From Paludibacter sp. (GTDB taxonomy: Bacteria > Bacteroidota > Bacteroidia > Bacteroidales > Paludibacteraceae): 64,000 bases of DNA. The stretch lies in the NCBI GenBank assembly GCA_028710415.1, contig JAQTUE010000013.1:62001-126000 (forward strand). Direction: 5' to 3'. Each line of letters starts with the position of its first letter. Position 1 is the stretch's first letter. A program made the translations under genes and the position numbers. Under the pieces are notes generated by a model. That model saw only the letters and a list, made by a program, of their open reading frames with translations. It was not told the DNA's origin and did no database searches. This document shows positions 52,817 to 61,494 of this stretch, in pieces.

Positions 52817-54163
52817 TTATAAATGAATAGCCTGGTCAAAGGCTTCGAAACCAGCTTCGGAATAGATTTCAGAAACCGTAGGATGCGCATGGATTGTTTT
52901 GGCTACATCGTACACAGTGGCTTCCACATTCATAAAAGCACCTGCTTCGGCAATCATATCAGTGGCATTGGCAGCAACAATCTGAATACCGAGGATTTGT
53001 CCGTATTTCTTATCGGAAAGCATGCGTAAAAAACCTTCTGTATTTCCTTCAATCATTGCCTTGCCATTGACAGACAAAGGAAACTCACTGACTTTATAAT
53101 CAATTCCTGTTTCATTAATATATTGCTCGGTCATGCCAATCTGGGCAATTTCAGGGACAGTATACATATTAATAGGATAGGTAGTGCTGTCGAAACTGGC
53201 TTTGACTCCTTTAATCGTGTTTATAATATAAATGCCTTGTGCCGATGCAACATGGGCTACAAAGCTTTTACCACTGACATCACCAATGGCAAAGACACCT
53301 TTGATATTGGTCTCGAATGTCTCGGAAGTTTTAATAAAACCACGTTCTGTCAGTTCAAGCGGTATTTCACTTTCAGGGAGAATAGCCTTCCGTGAATTTA
53401 CATTGACCAGCAAATCGCACTTGATTTTAAATCCGCCTACATGTATTTCCCCGTTTTCATATTTGTCCGGGTATACATTTAAAATTAAATCAATATCCTC
53501 TGATTTGAGTTTTTTGGTGATTGTTGTAATCAGATAATCATCTAATCCGACCAGGAAGTAATCACTGTTGGCAATCAGGGTCACCTTTTTGCCTATGAGC
53601 TTGAAGAACTGAGCCATTTCTACTGCTGAAACATGATTACCCGTTACTACTATGTTTTCAGGAATGGACTCAAGTGCAAACAACTTTTCCATTTCAACAA
53701 TGGGTGCATTGGCTAACTTAGTGTCCATTGCTTTTGGCTTTGACCCGGTAGCAATAATGATGTTTCTAGCAACGATCTTTTGATCGTCCACATAGATCGA
53801 ATGATCGGTACCGATTCTGGCAGTACCTGTAATAATCTCAACACCATTCTTCTTAAGCAGGGAATTTACTCCTGCCGATAATTTCCTGGTTATGCGGTTT
53901 GATCTTGCCTTTGCATTATTCCAGTTAAAGGAGAGGCTCTGCAAATCAATGCCATCCACACCAAATTCTTCGGCACCTTTAATCCGGGTGTAAACTTTGG
54001 CACTTTCAAGCAATGCTTTTGTGGGAATACAACCCCAGTTCAGGCTCATGCCACCCATGTACATCTTTTCGACAATAGCCGTTTTCAAGCCAACCTGTCC
54101 GGCACGAATAGCAGCAACATACCCTGCAGGTCCTGCACCAATAATTACAACATCATATTCCAT
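52817..54163 (-). CDS. dihydrolipoyl dehydrogenase-like E3 protein with lost redox cysteine and NAD motif
   Basis: The 448 residues have E3 architecture. The FAD motif VVIIGAGPAGYVAA, the FAIGDVSG second FAD motif, and the C-terminal HAHPTVSEIYSEA with the catalytic His427/Glu432 pair are intact. The redox disulfide motif, normally CLNxGC, reads SLNWGC: Ser40 (codon AGC at 54044-54046) replaces the first Cys and only Cys45 remains. The NAD motif GGGxxG reads GNHVSA (residues 175-180), and the LVxVGRRPN-like segment reads LVNVNSRKAIL. It therefore cannot carry out normal dithiol-NAD exchange. It is full length and undamaged, so it may have a structural or altered role, with another E3 elsewhere in the genome. 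Confidence 0.85.
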   Translation of the reverse strand: MEYDVVIIGAGPAGYVAAIRAGQVGLKTAIVEKMYMGGMSLNWGCIPTKALLESAKVYTRIKGAEEFGVDGIDLQSLSFNWNNAKARSNRITRKLSAGVNSLLKKNGVEIITGTARIGTDHSIYVDDQKIVARNIIIATGSKPKAMDTKLANAPIVEMEKLFALESIPENIVVTGNHVSAVEMAQFFKLIGKKVTLIANSDYFLVGLDDYLITTITKKLKSEDIDLILNVYPDKYENGEIHVGGFKIKCDLLVNVNSRKAILPESEIPLELTERGFIKTSETFETNIKGVFAIGDVSGKSFVAHVASAQGIYIINTIKGVKASFDSTTYPINMYTVPEIAQIGMTEQYINETGIDYKVSEFPLSVNGKAMIEGNTEGFLRMLSDKKYGQILGIQIVAANATDMIAEAGAFMNVEATVYDVAKTIHAHPTVSEIYSEAGFEAFDQAIHL

Positions 54164-54196
54164 AATAGTATTCTTAAATTATAATTATTATATCCA

Positions 54197-55483
54197 TTAT
54201 TCCATCATCATTAATACAGGGTCGGACAAATACTCCATGATGCTATTCATAAACCGCGAGGCTTCACCACCATCAACAATGCGATGATCCACCGACAAGG
54301 ATAGCGGCAATACATTTCCTACTATTACCTGGTTATCTTTTACTACAGGCTGCTTAACAATCCTGCCAATGCCAAGTATACCGGCCTGAGGGAAATTGAT
54401 CACGGGTGTAGCATAGATCCCGCCAATGGAACCATAGTTGGTAAGTGTAAATGACCCGTCTTTCATGTCGTCCATTGAAAGTTTCCGGTCCCTGGCCTTT
54501 TCTGATAATTCAGTTATCTTCTGAGCAATTTGTAATAACGAAAGTTTATCGGCATCCTTTATCACCGGAACCACCAACCCTTCGGGAGTATCCACCGCAA
54601 TGGCAATGTTGTACCGGTTTTTGAATATCATTCGATCATTCTCCAGGTCAATCTGCGAATTCAACTGACGGTGCTTTTTGAGTGCTAGTATAGTAGCTTT
54701 CACTATAAATGGCAGATACGTCAGTTTTGTATTCTTATCCGCGAAAGGTTTTTTAAATTTCTCCCTGACACTGATCAATCCTGATATTTCAACTTCTTCA
54801 AAAAGAGTCATGTGTGCTGTACTCTGTTTTGAATTCAGCATATTCCTGGCTATCGTTTTCCTGATTTGAGAAAGCGGTTCATAAGTTACTTCGTCAGTTG
54901 AATAAGTCTGGCTGAATTCTGTCCGTTGAATATTATCCTGAGAACCTTTAGAGGGTTTAAATTTCTCAATATCTTCTTTGGTAACCCTTCCGGATGGACC
55001 GGTACCGATAATTTTATTAATATCGATATGCATATCCTTTGCCATGGCACGGGCCAGAGGAGTAGCCTGCACTTTCACTGCTGCTTTCTCTTCTGTTTTT
55101 ATTTTATCAGAACCTTCATCACTGGCTGCCAGGAAAGCATTTTTACCTGCGAGTTCCATGGTACCCACTACGCCTGCAGCTTCTTCAATCGATTCTGTTT
55201 TAACCGGTTCGTTTACCAGAGCCATTGCTTCGGCTCCAAATACTCCTTCAATCTCTATTTCAATTAATGGACTTCCAACTTTAATAGTTTCACCGACACT
55301 CCCATAGATTGCTACGATAGTACCTGATTTAGGAGAAGGGATATCAGTCACAATCTTATCAGTCTCCATGTTTACCAAAGCCTGCCCGGCCTTTATAACC
55401 TGTCCCTTGACAACATACCATTCGAGAATGGTGCCTTCTTCAAGACCTTCACCAATATCCGGAAAATTAAAAATATATCGCAT
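54197..55483 (-). CDS. 2-oxoacid dehydrogenase E2 (dihydrolipoamide acyltransferase)
   Basis: This 428-residue protein has one N-terminal lipoyl domain (FPDIGEGLEEG...METDKIVTDIPSP with lipoyl Lys43), then a hinge. A peripheral subunit-binding domain follows (ATPLARAMAKDMHIDINKIIGTGPSGRVTKEDI). The catalytic domain ends in SLSVDHRIVDGGEASRFM (His400, Asp404). It receives the acyl group from E1 and passes it to CoA, forming the core of the complex. The single lipoyl domain and gene order fit a branched-chain 2-oxoacid or pyruvate dehydrogenase of Bacteroidota. It lies 11 bases after E1 beta and 33 bases before the E3-like gene. Confidence 0.92.
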   Translation of the reverse strand: MRYIFNFPDIGEGLEEGTILEWYVVKGQVIKAGQALVNMETDKIVTDIPSPKSGTIVAIYGSVGETIKVGSPLIEIEIEGVFGAEAMALVNEPVKTESIEEAAGVVGTMELAGKNAFLAASDEGSDKIKTEEKAAVKVQATPLARAMAKDMHIDINKIIGTGPSGRVTKEDIEKFKPSKGSQDNIQRTEFSQTYSTDEVTYEPLSQIRKTIARNMLNSKQSTAHMTLFEEVEISGLISVREKFKKPFADKNTKLTYLPFIVKATILALKKHRQLNSQIDLENDRMIFKNRYNIAIAVDTPEGLVVPVIKDADKLSLLQIAQKITELSEKARDRKLSMDDMKDGSFTLTNYGSIGGIYATPVINFPQAGILGIGRIVKQPVVKDNQVIVGNVLPLSLSVDHRIVDGGEASRFMNSIMEYLSDPVLMMME

Positions 55484-55494
55484 ATTATTGAAGT

Positions 55495-56472
55495 TTAGAA
55501 TTTTACGGTTCGTTCAATTTCATAGAAAATACGGTCGGGAGTAATCATATATAATGGCTCACCCTTTGCCAGTGGAACAATGGTATCAAATCCCATGACC
55601 CGTTTAGGAGGTGCTTCCAGATAGTTGAATGCTTCTTCGTTGGCAATGGCCATTAATTCTGCCCCCACACTAAAAGATTCAGGTGCCTCGGCAACGATCA
55701 CAAACCTGCCGGTTTTTTTAATTGATTCTGCAATTGTTTCTTTGTCGATGGGATAAATGGTACGCAAATCGATGAGTTCAACCGATATGCCCACTTCTTT
55801 TGCCATAACGAGTGCTTTCTGGCATTCCCTGATCATGGCACCAAATGCAACAACAGTTACATCTGTTCCTTCAGTCAGGACTTTTGCTTTTCCCAATGGA
55901 ATGGAAAACTTATCATCGGATACTTCCTGTTTGATTGCCCTGTAGATTCGTTTCGGTTCCATAAAGACAACAGGATCATCACTTTCGATGGCTGCAATCA
56001 GCAAACCTTTTGCATCATGGGGAGTAGAAGGGATCACCACTTTTAAACCCGGGATGTGGGCATATAATGCCTCCGGGCTTTCAGAGTGATGCTCCAGGGC
56101 ATTAATACCACCTCCATATGGAAACCTGATAACCATGGGGACTTTGTACATGCCCCTTGAACGGTTATGCATACGCGATACATTCGAGATGATTTGATTG
56201 AAGGCCGGATAGGTAAAACCATCAAATTGTAACTCAACAACCGGCCTTAAACCTGATAAAGCCATCCCAAGTCCAGCTCCAACGATAGCAGATTCTGCCA
56301 GTGGGGAGTCAAAGACCCGTTCAATGCCGTATTTCTTTTGAAGGCCTTCGGTAACCCTGAAGACGCCTCCTTCTTTACCGGCATCTTCCCCATAAATTAC
56401 TACTGATTTATCTTCTTCAAGCTTAATGTCTAATGCATTATTTATTGCCTGTACTATAGTCATTACGCTCAT
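55495..56472 (-). CDS. 2-oxoacid dehydrogenase E1 beta subunit
   Basis: The protein has 325 residues from the ATG at 56472, which overlaps the E1 alpha stop as ATGA and has GGAAGGAG 8-10 bases upstream. A TTG six codons earlier is rejected. Family marks: TIVQAINNALD, GEDAGKEGGVFRVTEGLQKKYG, FDSPLAESAIVGAGLGMAL, RFPYGGGINALEHHSESPEAL and DLRTIYPIDKETI. It forms an alpha2-beta2 tetramer with the upstream subunit. Confidence 0.93.
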   Translation of the reverse strand: MSVMTIVQAINNALDIKLEEDKSVVIYGEDAGKEGGVFRVTEGLQKKYGIERVFDSPLAESAIVGAGLGMALSGLRPVVELQFDGFTYPAFNQIISNVSRMHNRSRGMYKVPMVIRFPYGGGINALEHHSESPEALYAHIPGLKVVIPSTPHDAKGLLIAAIESDDPVVFMEPKRIYRAIKQEVSDDKFSIPLGKAKVLTEGTDVTVVAFGAMIRECQKALVMAKEVGISVELIDLRTIYPIDKETIAESIKKTGRFVIVAEAPESFSVGAELMAIANEEAFNYLEAPPKRVMGFDTIVPLAKGEPLYMITPDRIFYEIERTVKF

Positions 56473-57608
56473 TTTCTGTTCTCCTTCCAAGTTTGGTATT
56501 GTTCATAGTCTGATTTCTGCTTGTTTAATATCTCCGGTGTATCTTCATACATGTATTTAAATACTTCGTCCAATTGGTATGGAGTAAAATTCTCGGCTTC
56601 TTCAAATTGCTTGTCTACCTCCAGTTTATATTCTTCAATTAGTTTTTCTTCATTCTCTTTCCAGATTCCTTTTTTATCCATGTATTTTTTCAACCGCATT
56701 AACGGATCAGTTTTATCCCATTCCTGTTCTTCTTCTTTTGTGCGGTATTTGGTTGGGTCATCCGAAGTGGTGTGGGCACCTTTCCGATAGGTCAGAGCTT
56801 CAATTAAAGTCGGGCCTTTGCCTGCCCTGGCATTGTCAAATGCTTCCTTGTAGGCTACATACATAGCAAAGAAATCATTGCCATCTACCTTAATGCCCGG
56901 AATCCCGAATGCTAATGCTTTAACAGCCAGGTTGACAGACTTGGTCTGACTCTTGACGGGCACAGAAATGGCATACTGGTTATTTTGTATGGTAAAGATG
57001 ACAGGGACATTCCAAACACCGGCAAAATTCAATGCTTCACTGAAATCACCTTCGGAAGTACCTCCATCACCCACATAGGTAAATACTACCTCATCTTTCT
57101 TCTGATAGTTGATGGAATAACCAATGCCGGTTGCGTGGAGTAATTGTGACCCGATGGGAACACAAATGGGTAAAACATGCTTTGCCTTGGTGAAGTTACT
57201 TCCCTGTTCATTTCCCATATAATACAGGAATAATTCTTTTGGAGTAACCCCTTTGGCCATCATGATGGCCAGTTCCCGAAATGCAGGTGCCAGCCAGTCA
57301 TTTTCCCGTATGATTACTCCGGCGGCAATCTGGATTGCTTCCTGCCCCAGGACTGGGGGATAGGTGTACATCCGCCCCTGCCGTTGATAGGAAACCGCCA
57401 TTTGATCGGTGACCCGTGCAAAAAGCATGGATTTATACGCTTTAATGATCGCCTCATCATCCAGGTCAGGCATTAATTCAGGATTTAGAACGTCGCCTTC
57501 GTTGTCGATGATTCTCAATATTTTATCTTCACGTGGATCAAAATGGTCGAAGATCATGCTTGATTGTTTGATTTTTGGTTTTTCTGGTGTTTTTATATTA
57601 CTAATCAT
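56469..57608 (-). CDS. 2-oxoacid dehydrogenase E1 alpha subunit
   Basis: This 379-residue TPP-dependent subunit has the complete TPP motif from GDG (180-182, GDGGTSEGDFSEALNFAG) to NN (209-210, QNNQYAIS). It also has QGRMYTYPPVLGQEAI and the phosphorylation-loop-like YRKGAHTTSDDPTKYR, which favours the branched-chain type. It decarboxylates a 2-oxoacid and passes the acyl group to lipoyl-E2. It is the first gene of the operon; no TAnnTTTG promoter was found upstream. Confidence 0.92.
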   Translation of the reverse strand: MISNIKTPEKPKIKQSSMIFDHFDPREDKILRIIDNEGDVLNPELMPDLDDEAIIKAYKSMLFARVTDQMAVSYQRQGRMYTYPPVLGQEAIQIAAGVIIRENDWLAPAFRELAIMMAKGVTPKELFLYYMGNEQGSNFTKAKHVLPICVPIGSQLLHATGIGYSINYQKKDEVVFTYVGDGGTSEGDFSEALNFAGVWNVPVIFTIQNNQYAISVPVKSQTKSVNLAVKALAFGIPGIKVDGNDFFAMYVAYKEAFDNARAGKGPTLIEALTYRKGAHTTSDDPTKYRTKEEEQEWDKTDPLMRLKKYMDKKGIWKENEEKLIEEYKLEVDKQFEEAENFTPYQLDEVFKYMYEDTPEILNKQKSDYEQYQTWKENRK

Positions 57609-57722
57609 AGAGGGAGTTTTTTTTGAATGTTGAATTCTACATGAACTAACAATTGATGTGCAATAAGGTTCGATTCAGAGCGAAGTACAACGACATTTTA
57701 CAGAATCATTGTATACATGAAA

Positions 57723-57754
57723 ATGGCCTGGCATAATTTATTATGTCAGGCCAT
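57723..57754 (-). terminator. hairpin between the decayed gene and E1 alpha
   Basis: ATGGCCTGGCATAA pairs with TTATGTCAGGCCAT (one G-U) around a 4-base loop. T-rich sequence follows on either side but is weak. It lies downstream of the minus-strand remnant at 57838. Confidence 0.5.
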
Positions 57755-57837
57755 CTTTATGTATTTTTTTGTATTTAAAATTGTATAAGTAACTAATTGT
57801 TAAACGTAAGTTGCAATATTTACTAAATATAAAGATA

Positions 57838-58047
57838 TCAATTCCAATCTGAAATATCCAATTCTACAGGTCCGATTATATTCCCATTACTATCTTTGAT
57901 ATTTGTAAAATAAACATTTATCATTTTATCTACTTCATCAATTCGCATCATTTTATTACCTTCCCGTTAGTCAATAATTTCAAACTGAATCTCATTGATT
58001 ATAATTTTCGATCCGGTTTCATACTCTACCCTATTTTTATAATTTTA
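57838..58047 (-). pseudogene. decayed small gene or 37-residue peptide
   Basis: On the minus strand a frame reads NYKNRVEYETGSKIIINEIQFEIID, then a TAA stop (57967-57969). It continues REGNKMMRIDEVDKM...NIKDSNGNIIGPVELDISDWN to a TGA. The composition on both sides of the stop is protein-like, which suggests one gene broken by a nonsense change. The part from the ATG at 57951 could still make a 37-residue peptide. A TATATTTG box lies at 58074-58081 (minus). No family is recognised. Confidence 0.35.
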
Positions 58048-58218
58048 CATGAGTGGTCATGATTTTAGCACGGCAAATATATGAATGTAATATTCTGGAA
58101 TAGAACTTTCAGTACAACTTATTAATTAAGAAGTATAATGAAAATGAATTCGAGTCTTATGATGCAGAATCCCTTTGGTTTTGTTTCGTCTTGAAATTGG
58201 TTTACACTCTTGAAATAT

Positions 58219-58281
58219 CTACTACATACTACCAACTACCTTCTTAAACTTCAAACTCTTCAAACACCGAACTCTGAACAC
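58219..58281. repeat. heptamer tract, TACTACC/AAACTTC type
   Basis: Nine in-phase 7-bp units (CTACTAC, ATACTAC, CAACTAC, AACTTCA, CAAACAC, CGAACTC and variants) abut the terminator of the J-domain gene. Confidence 0.65.
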
Positions 58282-58282
58282 A

Positions 58283-58314
58283 AAACGGTCGAAACCTTTC
58301 GATTTCGACCGTTT
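58283..58314 (-). terminator. terminator after the J-domain/KTSC gene
   Basis: A perfect 12-bp stem (AAACGGTCGAAA and its complement) with an 8-base loop lies 60 bases beyond the stop codon on the minus strand, followed by TTTT. Confidence 0.85.
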
Positions 58315-58375
58315 AATATCAACTAATCATTTGTACTATTTAATAGTAAAACGATACTTAACGAATTGATTTACA

Positions 58376-58825
58376 TTATGCTACTTCCGTGCCTTTTTTA
58401 GATTTACGGTATAAATAGGAATTGAAGATATTCCTTTTTGCAAATCTTAATTGCTTATCGGCATTAATCAAGCGGGTAAAGATGTTTTGAGAAACGCCGA
58501 AATACTCATACGTTGAACCATCCAGAAATGAAACTTCAAGCAACTGACCTTTAAGTTTTAAATCGGCAATACCTGATTCAGCAGTAATCTTATTGTATTC
58601 CTCTTCGTTGGCAGCTTTTGTTTCGGGGGAGATGCTTACTAAGAAATGATACCCATCGATTATCTGGCGGCTTTTGAGTTCAGCTTCTTTAGCCTGTTCA
58701 TCATCGGCTTGAAATTTATCAGGATGCCATTCCTTAACTAAATTCCTATAAGTAGTTTTTAATTTTTTAAGATCTGTGTCAGGTTCAACATTAAATAATT
58801 TCTTGTATTCGTTAATACGTTTCAT
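58376..58825 (-). CDS. J-domain protein with KTSC domain
   Basis: The protein has 149 residues from the ATG at 58825; the frame is open 45 codons further upstream, but that part is not protein-like and contains the promoter. Residues of about 1-70 form a J domain with the invariant HPD (EWHPDKF), which stimulates Hsp70 ATPase. Residues of about 85-140 match the KTSC domain (LKGQLLEVSFLDGSTYEYFGVSQNIFTRLINAD), a small domain found in DUF-type and lysyl-tRNA synthetase-associated proteins. It may direct DnaK to particular substrates. The promoter TACCTTTG and a strong terminator make it a single-gene unit. Confidence 0.85.
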   Translation of the reverse strand: MKRINEYKKLFNVEPDTDLKKLKTTYRNLVKEWHPDKFQADDEQAKEAELKSRQIIDGYHFLVSISPETKAANEEEYNKITAESGIADLKLKGQLLEVSFLDGSTYEYFGVSQNIFTRLINADKQLRFAKRNIFNSYLYRKSKKGTEVA

Positions 58826-58907
58826 AAGTTGCTCTTTTCTATATATTTTAGTAGTATTTGCAAGCCTGTATGTAGAATTCAGGAGTGCTTTTTTTTCAAA
58901 TCGGGTG

Positions 58908-58915
58908 CAAAGGTA
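58908..58915 (-). promoter_or_regulatory. -7 box of the J-domain/KTSC gene
   Basis: On the minus strand the box reads TACCTTTG (TAnnTTTG), about 82 bases before the ATG at 58825. Its position supports the shorter start. Confidence 0.55.
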
Positions 58916-58981
58916 CGTATTTAAATTTTTGTTTACGAATAAATGACTGTTTACAGGCAAAATAACTATTTACGCAAGAAA

Positions 58982-59017
58982 AAGCCGGCTGAACTACTTT
59001 ATAAGTACAGCCGGCTT
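58982..59017 (-). terminator. terminator after the flotillin-like gene
   Basis: AAGCCGGCTG pairs with CAGCCGGCTT around a 16-base loop, followed on the minus strand by a T-rich run. It lies 43 bases beyond the stop of the SPFH gene. Confidence 0.85.
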
Positions 59018-59059
59018 AGCAAGTAAAATACTGTTTCAATTTAATCTGTAACCGATAAA

Positions 59060-60973
59060 TTATTTACCTTTTAAAGGTGGTTTGTTCTCATCGGATTTAG
59101 CTTTTAATTCCTTTTTATTTGGATCAATCATTTCCATAAGTTTTAATCCCAATAAACCATCAATTGCCGAACCGCCATTCCCATTGCCACCAATCAGAAT
59201 ATCAGGTATCAGTTTCACATTTCCTTTTGATAATTCTTCCGTGATTTTATAACGGGTAAAGTTTTCTCCACCTAATGCCTTTACAGCCAACTCATAAGCT
59301 TCGGCAGTTGATTTACCAATTGCAAGAATTTTACCCGCCTCAGCATCTCCGGTTAAGGTAATCTGTTGAGCTTGTGCTACAGCTTTCATTTTAATAGCTT
59401 CCGATTCGGCACTTGCACGCATCTTGGTTGCTTCGGCTTCAGCACTGACAGCCAGTTTGACGCTGGTTGCATCCCCTTCTGATTTCTTTACAGTAGCATT
59501 GGCAATCCGTTCAGCTATTTCTACTCCCTGTTGTGCTTTCACGATTTCTTTTTGCATGTCGGCTATGGCAGTTTCCTTTTCCATTCCCTGCCGTGTTTCC
59601 TGTGCCTTCTTTTCTGTTTCGTAAGTGACTTTTTGTTCCTCTGCCAGCTTCCGGTCTGTCAATGTTTTCATTAATGAATCGGGCGGCACAATATCTCCAA
59701 TCAAGGTATCCACTGCATTTACATTGTATTCATCCAATACCTTCTTGATATGTTCTTTGGCTGATTCCTGCCTTTCTTTACGGGTGCTCAGGAATGCAAT
59801 CACATCACTGTCCTGTGCTGAATTACGGAAGTAATTCCCGATAGTTGGTTCCAGTACCTGTGAAACAAGGTTTACCATATTCCCAAAACGGGCAATCACT
59901 TTTGGTGCTTCCGTAGTTGGAACATGTATAATCTGAGCGACATCCAGATTGAAAGGGAAACCATCTTTGGATCGAACCGTAATAGTAGACAGGTTTTTAT
60001 CCAGATTATGAGCTTCACTGCGTGCACTTGCCCAGTTTAATACAAGATTGGTGGTTGGTACCAGTTCAACTTTCATTATATAAATGTTGATGGGATATTT
60101 TCCGGGACCCAGCGGTTCCATCCACACCCCTTTATTCCCTTTTTCAACAATGTTCCCATGTTTAAAATCCGCTCCGGTCATATCATGGCCTTCTGTTCCA
60201 ATATACGAGATGACGACTCCAACATACCCGATGGAAATTTCAGTCATGGGTATTTCTTCTATCTGGACTGCCCATGGATTCAGGTTGTATGAACCCGCCA
60301 GAATAACCTGCGGTTGCAAGCCCCTGTTTCCACCATTCTTCAAAAATAAGTCAAAATCCTGGAAGTTATTATGGTTATCAACCAATTTCCCTGCAATTTG
60401 TCCGGCTTCGATAGGTTGTCCGTCAAGTGTAGTCACAATTCCAACCTTGCTTTCCTGAATACGAATCATATCCGTGATGGAAACCTGGAAGAGCATGGTG
60501 TTGATACGGTATGAACCTGTTGTGATATAAGCAGTCTGGCGACCACGTTGTCCGCCATTGTTCAGGAACTTTTCAGCGTCTTGAAAATTATCACAGTCAA
60601 CGCTTTGTGCCAGAATATTTCCGGTAGGAATCGCAGCCCCATCTTTTGACATCACCAATCCGATTTTGCCTTCGGGGATAACCATAAACTGTTCCATGGT
60701 GACATCGTACTGCCAGAACCATTTCCCAAAATAAAGTCCGGGAGCCAAAGCCTTAGCCTGGAAACCGGCTTCTCCTTTGGTTGCAATAATCCTTCCATCG
60801 GGTAAAGATTGGTCCGCACCAAATAATACAAACTTTTTAGTTGTCAACCCAATTCGATCTTCGGGTACGATAACCATTCCAAATAAAAATCGAAGAATGT
60901 ACTTGTAAAGTACAATGCACACAATTATCAGCACGATCCACCAATAATTGACCAGGAAATCACTTAAAATCAT
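59060..60973 (-). CDS. flotillin-like SPFH/band 7 protein
   Basis: This 637-residue protein has an N-terminal membrane helix (WWIVLIIVCIVLYKYILRFLFG) and several beta-rich PRP-type repeats with the GNILAQSVDCDNFQDAEKFLNNGGQRGRQ pattern occurring twice. The SPFH domain (about 250-430) is followed by a long Glu/Ala/Lys-rich coiled coil (KVTYETEKKAQETRQGMEKETAIADMQKEIVKAQQG...). The C-terminal part is typical of YuaF/flotillin-like or DUF-type SPFH proteins. It should form oligomeric scaffolds at the inner membrane. It is a single gene. Confidence 0.85.
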   Translation of the reverse strand: MILSDFLVNYWWIVLIIVCIVLYKYILRFLFGMVIVPEDRIGLTTKKFVLFGADQSLPDGRIIATKGEAGFQAKALAPGLYFGKWFWQYDVTMEQFMVIPEGKIGLVMSKDGAAIPTGNILAQSVDCDNFQDAEKFLNNGGQRGRQTAYITTGSYRINTMLFQVSITDMIRIQESKVGIVTTLDGQPIEAGQIAGKLVDNHNNFQDFDLFLKNGGNRGLQPQVILAGSYNLNPWAVQIEEIPMTEISIGYVGVVISYIGTEGHDMTGADFKHGNIVEKGNKGVWMEPLGPGKYPINIYIMKVELVPTTNLVLNWASARSEAHNLDKNLSTITVRSKDGFPFNLDVAQIIHVPTTEAPKVIARFGNMVNLVSQVLEPTIGNYFRNSAQDSDVIAFLSTRKERQESAKEHIKKVLDEYNVNAVDTLIGDIVPPDSLMKTLTDRKLAEEQKVTYETEKKAQETRQGMEKETAIADMQKEIVKAQQGVEIAERIANATVKKSEGDATSVKLAVSAEAEATKMRASAESEAIKMKAVAQAQQITLTGDAEAGKILAIGKSTAEAYELAVKALGGENFTRYKITEELSKGNVKLIPDILIGGNGNGGSAIDGLLGLKLMEMIDPNKKELKAKSDENKPPLKGK

Positions 60974-61494
60974 AAATTCATTTAAATTAGTAAGAATTAA
61001 ACCTTGTTTTAGTTGTAAATACCACTAAATTAAATGTATAGGTATTTAATTGAATGATAAATTTAATAATCTCAAAAGTAAAATAATTATTTTGATTTTT
61101 AAGTAAATTATTTAATTAAATTTATCAACAATTTGAATAATAATTTAACTTCATACTTACCATGGCTTGATAATAGCCGGTTTTAGAATTGTAACCTGTG
61201 TAAAAGATTAATTGGATGCCGGACTACTTAAGAAAGTTATTTTAGCTTTAATGCCGTTTGGATTAACTCTGAAAGCAGGAAAAGAGGGATGTTTTTGTAC
61301 CCTGATTCTCAGGTATTAACGATAAAGTTTGATAAGTAAATTTAAACTCTTGATAATTAATGATTTTCAAAGAACGGGTTTTCAAAAATATGTGAATCAT
61401 GTAATTCCTTATCAGAATTTTGTAACTATTGGGCTTGAAAATAGCCTCACCTTTGCAAAATAAATGAATTATTAAACAATTAAAATCAAACAAG
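60974..61494. other. gene-free divergent intergenic region
   Basis: This AT-rich stretch lies between two divergent genes. A 19-base region near 61448 (CACCTTTG) is a poor match to a -7 box for the lipoprotein gene. I found no RNA gene, repeat or strong promoter. A short minus-strand frame at 61263-61529 overlaps the start of the lipoprotein gene and does not look like a protein. Confidence 0.6.
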
